A DNA stretch of 64,000 bases from Streptomyces sp. NBC_00433 (GTDB lineage Bacteria; Actinomycetota; Actinomycetes; Streptomycetales; Streptomycetaceae), in contig CP107926.1 of the NCBI GenBank assembly GCA_036015235.1, positions 7,253,501 to 7,317,500 of the forward strand, written 5' to 3'. The notes under the pieces were generated by a model, which was not told where the DNA came from, made no database searches, and was given only the letters and a program-made list of their open reading frames with translations. The position numbers and the translations under genes were made by a program. Shown here one piece after another: positions 23,980-31,132 of this stretch. The first letter of the stretch is position 1, and every line of letters starts with the position of its first letter.

Positions 23980-25281
23980 GTGTACCGCACCATCAACTTC
24001 CGCTCTTCCACCCGCCGTTCCGCTGCCGTCGGCGCCGCCGTCGCGCTCGCCGCGGGAGCCGCGGTCCTTGCCCCCGCCGCGCAGGCGGCGCCCGCAGGAG
24101 CGGCGGGCGGCGGCACGTCGAGCGCGGCGGTGCTGCGCGCGGGCCTGGACGTCTCGCTGCTCGGCAGGGCCGTGGACGTCCCGGTGAACGTGTCGCTCAA
24201 CGATGTGCACGCGCCCGCCGACGCCCGGCGGACCGCGCTCACCGTGAAGGTCGGCGGCGGCGTGGAGAACGGGCGCGGCGTCACCATGCTGCGGGCCGAT
24301 GTGGCCACCGCGAAGGCCACCGCCGACGCGCACGAGGCCGAGGGATACGCCAACGTCGTGAACGCCCAGGTCCATGTGCCCGGTCTGCCACTGCTCGCCC
24401 TGGTCAACGTCCGCGCGATCACCTCCACGGCCACCTGCGAGGCCGGCCACCGGCCCACCGCGCACTCCGAACTGCTCGGCCTGACCGTGCTCGGCCGGCA
24501 CATCGCGCTCAGCACGGTCGGCACGACGGACCTGTCCGTGCCCGGGGTCGGCCGGGTGAGCCTGGACCTCACCAGGACCTCGACCACCTCGAACACGGCG
24601 GCCGCGACCGCTCTGCGGCTCTCCCTGCGCCTCAACCCGCTGAGCCTGGGCGTGGCCGAGGTCGGCGGCTCGGTGACGCTGGCGCAGGCCGCCTGCAAGA
24701 CCCCGCACAAGGGCGGCTCCGGGTCGGGCGGTTCGACGACGGGTTCGACCTCGGGGTCGACGGCCGGGTCCACGAGCGGCTCCACGGCCGGTTCCACCAC
24801 CGGCTCCACGAGGGGGTCAACGAGCGGGTCCACGGCGGGCTCGACGGCCGGGTCCACGAGCGGCTCCACGGCCGGTTCCACCAGCGGGTCCACCACCGGC
24901 GGGAGCACCAAGGGGACCACCGACGGCGGAGCCGCGACCGGCGGTTCGACGGCCGGAGGCACCGCAGGAAGCACCTCGGGCAGCACGTCCGGTGGGACCG
25001 CGGGCAGCACCGCCGGCGCCTCGGGCGGCAGCGGTTCCGGCGGGCCTACCGACGCCACCGCCTCCGGCGGGTCGACGGGCGCCGCGTCCGGCGCCACCGG
25101 CGGCGGCGACGCGCTCACCCAGACCGGCCCCGACACCGGCGACCTCGCGGAGACCGGGGCCAGTTCCTCCACCCCCTACCTGGCGATCGGCGCCGCGGGC
25201 CTGGTGACCGCCGGAGCGGCGACGTATCTGCTGACCGCCCGCCGCCGCAGGACCGCGGCCGCGGCGGACCCGCGGGACTGA
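23980..25281 (+). CDS. LAETG-anchored surface protein (SCO1860 family)
   Basis: 433 residues. GTG 23980 follows a G-rich site. The N-terminus is a signal peptide (about 12-45, ending AQA-AP). A domain of about 200 residues follows (SSAAVLRAGLDVSLLGRAVD, HVPGLPLLALVNVRAITSTA, one Cys pair), then a Gly/Ser/Thr stalk of about 130 residues, then the sorting signal LAETG, a hydrophobic helix and RRRR. LAETG is the motif of class E sortases in Streptomyces. It would be covalently linked to peptidoglycan with the stalk spanning the wall. This family sits next to the cob cluster in Streptomyces as I recall, but its function is not known. Confidence 0.88.
   Translation: MYRTINFRSSTRRSAAVGAAVALAAGAAVLAPAAQAAPAGAAGGGTSSAAVLRAGLDVSLLGRAVDVPVNVSLNDVHAPADARRTALTVKVGGGVENGRGVTMLRADVATAKATADAHEAEGYANVVNAQVHVPGLPLLALVNVRAITSTATCEAGHRPTAHSELLGLTVLGRHIALSTVGTTDLSVPGVGRVSLDLTRTSTTSNTAAATALRLSLRLNPLSLGVAEVGGSVTLAQAACKTPHKGGSGSGGSTTGSTSGSTAGSTSGSTAGSTTGSTRGSTSGSTAGSTAGSTSGSTAGSTSGSTTGGSTKGTTDGGAATGGSTAGGTAGSTSGSTSGGTAGSTAGASGGSGSGGPTDATASGGSTGAASGATGGGDALTQTGPDTGDLAETGASSSTPYLAIGAAGLVTAGAATYLLTARRRRTAAAADPRD
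24715..25110 (+). repeat. Tandem low-complexity repeats coding the wall stalk
   Basis: Imperfect units of 12-36 bp encoding STSGSTAG, STTGSTRG and similar peptides repeat more than ten times. Near-identical blocks (for example GGGTCCACGAGCGGCTCCAC) recur at the DNA level, so copy number may vary between strains. It is coding, not a CRISPR array: there are no unique spacers. Confidence 0.8.
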
Positions 25282-25500
25282 CGGGAAACAGCGACAGTTC
25301 CGTAGCAAGGTCACAGGGAAGGTCACAAGGGGGGAACGAAAGCCTCCAGGGCGGCGCCGTACCACGGACGCCGCCCTCTAGGCTTGCCCGGGACCAGCAA
25401 CTCGTCCGCGGTCCGGGGGAGTTGGCGGAGGTCCATCTCAGCTCGGCGCTGGGGGCTACGACATGGTGGGCGCTGAGCGCACTGGCAGGCGGGGCGGGGC

Positions 25501-28500
25501 ATGACGGACGGGCTTTTCGCGGGACGCTACGAACTGGCCGAGCTGCTCGGCCACGGAGGCATGGCCCGCGTCCACCGCGCCCGGGACACCCGGATGGGCC
25601 GGACCGTCGCCGTCAAGACGCTGCTGCCCGAGCTGGCCGGCGACCCCGACGCCCGGCGCCGCTTCGCCCGCGAGGCCCAGGCGGCGGGCGCGCTCAACCA
25701 CCCCGGCATCGTCACCGTCCACGACCAGGACGAGGTCCGCGACGGCGACGAGGTGGTGCCCTACCTCGTCATGGAGTACGTCCGCGGTGCGACGCTGTCC
25801 CAACTCACCCGGCAGGCGGTCTACTTCGCGCCGGAGCGGGCGGTGCGCATCGCCTGCGACATCCTCGACGCGCTCGCCCACGCGCACAGCCGCGGCACCG
25901 TCCACCGCGACGTGAAGCCCGCGAACGTGATGGTCACCAGCGAAGGCGTCATCAAGGTCGCCGACTTCGGTATCGCGCGCGTCCTGGCCAGCGACTCCCG
26001 GCTGACCACCACCGGGTCCGCGATCGGCACCCCCAGCTACATGTCGCCCGAGCAGATCAACGGCGCCGAGGTCGACGCCCGCAGCGACGTCTACGCGGTC
26101 GGCTGCGTCCTGACCGAACTGCTCACCGGCAGGCCGCCTTTCACCGACGGCAACCCGCTCAACCTGATGTATTGGCACGTCCACACCCCGCCGCCCGCCC
26201 CGTCGGCCCGCAACCCGCGGGTGCCGCGGGAAGTGGACGAGCTGGTGCTCACGGCGCTCGCCAAGGACCCGGCGGCCCGGCATTTCGACGCCGCGGTCTT
26301 CCGCGACCGGCTGCGCTCCTGGCTGACCGTCTCCGGGCACTCGGCGCTGCTGGCCGGCCCCGCGGTGCCGCCCGGCGAGGACAGCGCGACCCGCCCGCTG
26401 GGCGGCGGCGCCGACCCGAGGGCCACCTTCGGCGCGGGCGGCGGCCTCCCGGCCCTCCCCGCCGCATCCGGCCCGCGCACCCCGCCCGGTCCCGGCGCCC
26501 AGACCCCGCCCGCCCCCGCCACGCCTCCCGCCGCGTCCACACCGCCCTCCACACCCTCCGCCCCCGCCACGCCGCCGCCCCGCACGCCGAACCCCTTCGG
26601 CGCCGCCCCGGAGTCCACACCGCTGCCGTCCGGCCCCGCCGAGCACCCGGCGTACGCGCTCAAGCCGCAGGTGCCGCTGCCGCCGCCTTACCACCCCGGC
26701 ACCCCGCCGCCGCTCAACGGGCCCAGCGGCACCGGGGAGTTCGACCCGGCCCGGCGTGCCAGACGGCGCTGGATCGCGGGGGTGTCCGGCTTCGCGGTGG
26801 TCGCCGTCGCGGCGACCGTGACCTTCGTCTTCGTCCCCATGGGCGGGGGCGGCGGCGACCCGTCGCCCACCTCGCCCACCGGCAGCCACCGGCCGACCGG
26901 CACCGCCGTCAAGGAAGCCGCGCTGAAGCTGCACGGCGGCAAGGAGGGCACGGGCTACGACGGCGGCCTCGACGGGGTGGTGAAGCCGTCGTCCACGAAG
27001 GGCGGCACGCTGCAACTGGCCGCGTCCTCCGCCGAGGACGGCATGCTCGACCCGGCGCGCACCTACGTCCAGCCGTCGTGGAATCTGCAACGCCTCTACC
27101 TGCGCAAGCTGGTGGACTACGCGCCCGTGCCGGGGCCGGGCGGGCGCAAGCTGGTGGCCGACCTCGCCACCGACACCGGCCGCGTCAGCTCCGACGGCCG
27201 CACCTGGACCTTCACCCTCAAGTCCGGTCTCAGCTACGAGAACGGCGCCCCCATCACGTCCCAGGACATCAAATACGGCATCGAGCGGACCTTCGACCGG
27301 TCGGTCTTCGGCAGCGGGCCCAGCTACTTCGTCGACCTGCTCGACCAGGGCCAGCACTACCCGGGCCCCTACAAGGACTCCGACCCTGACAAGCTGGGCC
27401 TGCGCTCGGTCCACACCCCCGACGCGTCCACCATCGTCTTCACCCTCGCCAAGCCCTTCGCCGACTTCCGCTACGTGCTGGCGATGTCCATCGCCGCGCC
27501 CGTGCCGCGCACCGCGGACAAGAACGACGGCAAGGACTTCCAGGACCACCCGCTCAGCAGCGGCCCTTACCGGGTCGCCAGCTACGTCGAGAACAACTCG
27601 CTGCACCTGATCCGCAATCCCCAGTGGAAGCAGTCGACCGACCCCATCCGCTCCGCCCTTCCCGACGCGATCGACCTGCGCGTCTACAACAGCCAGGACG
27701 CCGTCGAGGACGCGCTGCTGACCGGCTCCGCCGACCTGGACCTCAACGGGCAGACGCTGTCCGACGGCGCCGAGGCCAGAGTGCTCAACGACGCGTCGCT
27801 GAAGAACCGGTCCGACCTCGTCTACACCGGCGCCACCCGCTATCTGACCCTGCAGACGGACATCCCGCCGTTCAACAACCAGGCCTGCCGCACGGCCGTC
27901 CAATACGCCGTCGACCGCTCGCAGGTACGGGCCGCGCTCGGCGGGGAGTACGAGGGCGGCGACATCGCGAGCACGATGCTGCCGCCGGTCGTCGACGGCT
28001 ACGACCCGAACGCCCACCCCTTCGGCTACGACGACGGCGCCGCCTACCCGACGCTGGCCAAGCAGCAGTTGACCGCCTGCGGAAAGGCGGGCGGCTTCGA
28101 CGTCACCCTCGCGGGACCCGCCAACTCGCCGCGGCTGGTGGAGGCGATGGTGGCCGTCCAGCACACGCTGGCCGCGGTCGGCATCAAGGTCAAGATCCAG
28201 CAGGTGGAGACGGGGACCTACTACGCGACCCTGGGCTCGCCCAGCAAACTCAAGCAGGCCGGCTGGGGCATGGCCCTGACCGTCTGGGCGGCCGACTGGC
28301 CCACCGGCGGCGGCTTCCTGCGCACCCTCATCCAGCCCGGCAGCCCCAGCAACTACGCGGGCCTCGACGACTCCGAGCTCAACGCCATCGCCGGCAAGGC
28401 CGACACCCTCACCGACCCCGCCGAGGCCGCCGACCAGTGGAAGGCCGCGGACGCCGCCCTGATGCGCGACTCCGTGATGGTGCCGCTGGTCTACACCCGC

Positions 28501-28593
28501 CACCTGGTCTACCGCGGCAGCCGGCTCACCAACGCCTACCAGCAGCAGGTGATCGGCGGGATCGACCTCACCGCGCTGGGGGTTCAGCCATAG
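25501..28593 (+). CDS. Receptor Ser/Thr kinase fused to oligopeptide-binding domain
   Basis: 1030 residues. Kinase domain about 10-280: LGHGGMARVHRA (P loop), VAVKTLLPE (Lys), HRDVKPANVMV (catalytic loop), DFGIAR and GTPSYMSPEQ. A Pro/Ala-rich juxtamembrane linker (about 285-415) leads to one membrane helix (about 422-443, RWIAGVSGFAVVAVAATVTF). The outside part, about 495-1030, is a complete SBP_bac_5 (DppA/OppA-like) domain: GRTWTFTLKSGLSYENGAPI, YGIERTFDRS, LSSGPYRVASY, AVQYAVDRSQVRAALGG. Normally such a binding protein works with an ABC importer, but none is adjacent. Peptide sensing that controls the kinase is inferred. The 3' end overlaps the convergent cobC gene by 26 bases. Confidence 0.9.
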   Translation: MTDGLFAGRYELAELLGHGGMARVHRARDTRMGRTVAVKTLLPELAGDPDARRRFAREAQAAGALNHPGIVTVHDQDEVRDGDEVVPYLVMEYVRGATLSQLTRQAVYFAPERAVRIACDILDALAHAHSRGTVHRDVKPANVMVTSEGVIKVADFGIARVLASDSRLTTTGSAIGTPSYMSPEQINGAEVDARSDVYAVGCVLTELLTGRPPFTDGNPLNLMYWHVHTPPPAPSARNPRVPREVDELVLTALAKDPAARHFDAAVFRDRLRSWLTVSGHSALLAGPAVPPGEDSATRPLGGGADPRATFGAGGGLPALPAASGPRTPPGPGAQTPPAPATPPAASTPPSTPSAPATPPPRTPNPFGAAPESTPLPSGPAEHPAYALKPQVPLPPPYHPGTPPPLNGPSGTGEFDPARRARRRWIAGVSGFAVVAVAATVTFVFVPMGGGGGDPSPTSPTGSHRPTGTAVKEAALKLHGGKEGTGYDGGLDGVVKPSSTKGGTLQLAASSAEDGMLDPARTYVQPSWNLQRLYLRKLVDYAPVPGPGGRKLVADLATDTGRVSSDGRTWTFTLKSGLSYENGAPITSQDIKYGIERTFDRSVFGSGPSYFVDLLDQGQHYPGPYKDSDPDKLGLRSVHTPDASTIVFTLAKPFADFRYVLAMSIAAPVPRTADKNDGKDFQDHPLSSGPYRVASYVENNSLHLIRNPQWKQSTDPIRSALPDAIDLRVYNSQDAVEDALLTGSADLDLNGQTLSDGAEARVLNDASLKNRSDLVYTGATRYLTLQTDIPPFNNQACRTAVQYAVDRSQVRAALGGEYEGGDIASTMLPPVVDGYDPNAHPFGYDDGAAYPTLAKQQLTACGKAGGFDVTLAGPANSPRLVEAMVAVQHTLAAVGIKVKIQQVETGTYYATLGSPSKLKQAGWGMALTVWAADWPTGGGFLRTLIQPGSPSNYAGLDDSELNAIAGKADTLTDPAEAADQWKAADAALMRDSVMVPLVYTRHLVYRGSRLTNAYQQQVIGGIDLTALGVQP

Positions 28594-29653
28594 CGGTGGC
28601 CAGCGCACTGGCGAAGCCGTCGACCGTACGGCGGTCGCGCACCGCCACCCGCAGCCAGTCGGGACCCAGACCGGGGAAGGTGTCGGCCCTGCGCACCGCG
28701 TAGCCCAACGCCCGCAGCCGCTTCCTGACCTGCGCCGCGCCCGGCAACCGCAGCAGCACGAAGGGCGCGGCGGGCGCGTCGCCCGCGACCTCCACCGCGG
28801 GGAAGTCCCGCAGCCGGGACAGCAGGTAGTCCCGGTCGGCCGCCACCTCCACCGCCGCCGCGGCCGCCTCCGCGAGCGCGTCCGCGCCCACGCACGCGCG
28901 GGCCGCCGCGAGCGCGGGCGTCGAGACCGCCCACAGCGGCTGCGCGCGCTCCAGCGCCGCGACCTGCTCCCGGGCGCCGAGGACATAGCCGATCCGCAGC
29001 CCGGCGAGCCCCCAGGTCTTGGTGAGGCTGCGCAGCACCAGCAGTCCCGGTACGTCCCGGGCCGCCGCCAGCGACTCCGGCTCGCCCGGCACCGCGTCCA
29101 TGAAGGCCTCGTCCACCACCAGCGTCCGCCCGGCCCGCGCCAACTCCCGCACGAGCGCCGCCGGATGCAGCACCGACGTCGGATTCGTCGGATTGCCGAG
29201 CACCACCAGGTCGGCGTCCCGCGGCACCGCCGCCGGGTCGAGCCGGAAGCCGTCCGCCGCCGCCAGCAGCACCCGTTCCACGTCGTGGCCCGCGGCCCGC
29301 AGCGCCGCCTCCGGCTCGGTGAACTGCGGGTGCACCACCACCGCGTGCCGCGGCCGCAGCGCCCTGGCCAGCAGGACGAAGGCCTCCGCCGCGCCCGCCG
29401 TCAGCAGCACCTCCCGCTCGTCCGCCCTGCCGTGCCGCAGCGCCACCGCCCGCCGGGCGGCCCGCCCGTCCGGGTAGGCGGCAAGTCCCGTCAGCGAGGC
29501 GGCGATCCGCTCGGCCAGCCACGAAGGCGGCGTGCCCGTACGCACGTTGACCGCCAGGTCCACCAGGCCGCCGCCGACCTCCGCGTCACCGTGGTGCGCC
29601 AGGTCGTAGCCGTCCGCGGCGGCCGGTGTGCCGCGCTCAGTGGGTGTGAGCAT
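28568..29653 (-). CDS. cobC: CobC-like PLP-dependent aminotransferase/decarboxylase
   Basis: 361 residues of fold-type I PLP enzymes of the HisC/CobD family, here in the actinobacterial CobC (Rv2231c-like) form. Landmarks are LVDLAVNVRTGTPPSWLAER, VLLTAGAAEAFVLLARAL, the LGNPTNPTS loop, VVDEAFMDAVPGE and the PLP Lys in RSLTKTWGLAGLRIGY. The family makes (R)-1-amino-2-propanol phosphate from threonine phosphate for the cobinamide side chain. It is the last gene of the cobalamin operon and overlaps the end of cbiX by 17 bases. Confidence 0.85.
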   Translation of the reverse strand: MLTPTERGTPAAADGYDLAHHGDAEVGGGLVDLAVNVRTGTPPSWLAERIAASLTGLAAYPDGRAARRAVALRHGRADEREVLLTAGAAEAFVLLARALRPRHAVVVHPQFTEPEAALRAAGHDVERVLLAAADGFRLDPAAVPRDADLVVLGNPTNPTSVLHPAALVRELARAGRTLVVDEAFMDAVPGEPESLAAARDVPGLLVLRSLTKTWGLAGLRIGYVLGAREQVAALERAQPLWAVSTPALAAARACVGADALAEAAAAAVEVAADRDYLLSRLRDFPAVEVAGDAPAAPFVLLRLPGAAQVRKRLRALGYAVRRADTFPGLGPDWLRVAVRDRRTVDGFASALATAMAEPPAR

Positions 29654-30536
29654 GGGGGTGCCCGTGGCCGCCGTGCGCGTGGGACGGGTCGTCCGGGTGG
29701 TGGTGCGGCTGCTGCGGCAGGCCCACCCGGTCCTCGAAACCGGGCATCCGCACCCGGTAGACGCAGCTGTCGCAGTTCATCCGCAGGTCGCCGCCCACCG
29801 CCTCGCGGTAGCGCTCCATCACCAGCTGCGCCAGCTCGGGCGCCGCGCCGATCACCTCCGCGCACCGCACCTCGACGCCGTCCTGCCCGGCCGCCCACCC
29901 CGCGGCCTGCTCCCGCACCCGGTCCGGCAGCACCCCGCTGAAGAGGAAGTACGGCAGCACCACGACCGTCCGCGCGCCCAGCCGCCGGCAGCGCTCCAGG
30001 CCCGCGGCGACCGACGGCTCGGCCAGCGACACGAAAGCGGTCTCCACCCCCGCGTAGCCGCGGCCCTCCCACAGCAGCCTGGCCGCCTTGAAGACCTCGG
30101 CATTGGCGTCCGGATCGGTCGAACCGCGACCGACCAGCAGCACCGTCGCGCCCGCCCGGTCCGCCCCCGCGAGGGCCTCGTCCACCCGCCGCTCCAGCAC
30201 CGAGAGCAGCCCCGGATGCGGCCCCAGCGGGCGCCCGTAGGCGAACGACGTGCCCGGATGGCGCCGCTCCTCCCGGGCCAGCGCCGCCGGTATGTCGCCC
30301 TTCGCGTGTCCGGCGGAGACCAGCACCAGCGGCACCGCGGCGAAGTGCCGCACGCCCGCGCCGGCCATCGCCGCGACCGAGTCCGCCAACGGCGGCGGCG
30401 ACAACTCGATGAAGCCGCCGCCGACCGCCAACTCCGGGTTCGCGTCGCCCAGTTGCGCCACGAAGTCGCGGAAGGCGGCCGCACCGGCCGCATCGCGGGT
30501 GCCATGGCCGACGAGGAGGAGTGCGGGGGGTGTCAC
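29637..30536 (-). CDS. cbiX: CbiX-type sirohydrochlorin chelatase-like protein
   Basis: 299 residues. Two CbiX repeats carry the chelatase His in LLVGHGTRD (residues 5-13) and SAGHAKGDIPAAL; the second half has LLVGRGSTDPDANAEVFKAA. After the core comes MNCDSCVYRVRMPGFEDRVG, a CxxC-containing stretch, and a His-rich tail (HHHPDD, HAHGGHGHPHAHTH) that probably binds metal. GTG 30536 overlaps the cobH stop. In organisms that also have CobN the cobalt-insertion role is unclear; it may supply or buffer metal or serve another tetrapyrrole. Confidence 0.85.
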   Translation of the reverse strand: MTPPALLLVGHGTRDAAGAAAFRDFVAQLGDANPELAVGGGFIELSPPPLADSVAAMAGAGVRHFAAVPLVLVSAGHAKGDIPAALAREERRHPGTSFAYGRPLGPHPGLLSVLERRVDEALAGADRAGATVLLVGRGSTDPDANAEVFKAARLLWEGRGYAGVETAFVSLAEPSVAAGLERCRRLGARTVVVLPYFLFSGVLPDRVREQAAGWAAGQDGVEVRCAEVIGAAPELAQLVMERYREAVGGDLRMNCDSCVYRVRMPGFEDRVGLPQQPHHHPDDPSHAHGGHGHPHAHTH

Positions 30537-31132
30537 AGGACGTTCTCCTTGGGATCTTGTACGGCGGCGGGGGTGTAGAGCAGCGCGTTGAGCGCGGCGG
30601 CGGCCACCGCGGAGCCGCCCTTCTCCGAGATGTTGCTGACCGAGGGCAGCCCCGAGGCCCGCAGGTGCGCCTTGCTCTCCGCGGCACCCACGAAACCGAC
30701 CGGCAGGCCGATCACCAGCGCCGGCGCCGCGTCCAGCACGAGCAGTTCCTCCAGCGCGGTCGGCGCGCAGCCGATCACCCACAGCGCGCCGGGACCCACC
30801 TGCTCGTACGCCAGCCGCACCGCGTGCGCGCTGCGGGTCAGCCCAGGACCCGCGACGGCGTCCCCCAGCCGGCAGACCGCGCGGCGGCCCGTGATGCCCG
30901 CCGCGACCATCGCGACGTCGGCGACGACCGGGGCGCCCGCGTGCAAGGCGGCGTGTGCGGCGGCCAGTTCGGCCTCGTCGGCGACCAGGTCGTCGGCGTA
31001 CGCCAGATCCGCACTCGAGTGGATCACCCGCTCCAGCACCGCGCGGTGCAGGCGGGGGAGCCCCGAGGTGTCCAGGCGGGACCGCAGGATGCGGAAGGAC
31101 TCCTGCTCGATGGGGTGGACGGTGCGGCTCAT
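30533..31132 (-). CDS. cobH: Precorrin-8X methylmutase
   Basis: 199 residues, CobH/CbiC family. PIEQESFRILRSRLD starts the fold, the catalytic His lies in RVIHSSADLAYADDL, and GLPVGFVGAAESKAHL and GLPSVSNISEKGGSAVAAAA are the conserved substrate-binding blocks. It moves the C-11 methyl to C-12, giving hydrogenobyrinic acid. The stop overlaps the cbiX start, and the start overlaps the stop of the cbiG/cobJ gene. Confidence 0.92.
   Translation of the reverse strand: MSRTVHPIEQESFRILRSRLDTSGLPRLHRAVLERVIHSSADLAYADDLVADEAELAAAHAALHAGAPVVADVAMVAAGITGRRAVCRLGDAVAGPGLTRSAHAVRLAYEQVGPGALWVIGCAPTALEELLVLDAAPALVIGLPVGFVGAAESKAHLRASGLPSVSNISEKGGSAVAAAALNALLYTPAAVQDPKENVL

Noticed and set aside
24715-25110. 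Regular repeats considered as a CRISPR array
   Set aside because: Units are 12-36 bp, imperfect, without unique spacers, in frame in a wall-protein stalk, and no cas gene is present.
23958-25172. A 404-codon Val/Pro/Glu-rich frame opposite the LAETG protein, looking like a repeat protein
   Set aside because: It is the mirror of the Gly/Ser/Thr stalk repeats; the plus-strand protein has signal peptide and sorting signal.
25456-28986. A 1176-codon open frame on the minus strand opposite the kinase gene
   Set aside because: It follows the third-position GC bias of the kinase gene, has the Arg/Gly/Val composition of a shadow frame and matches no family; the plus-strand kinase has all catalytic motifs.
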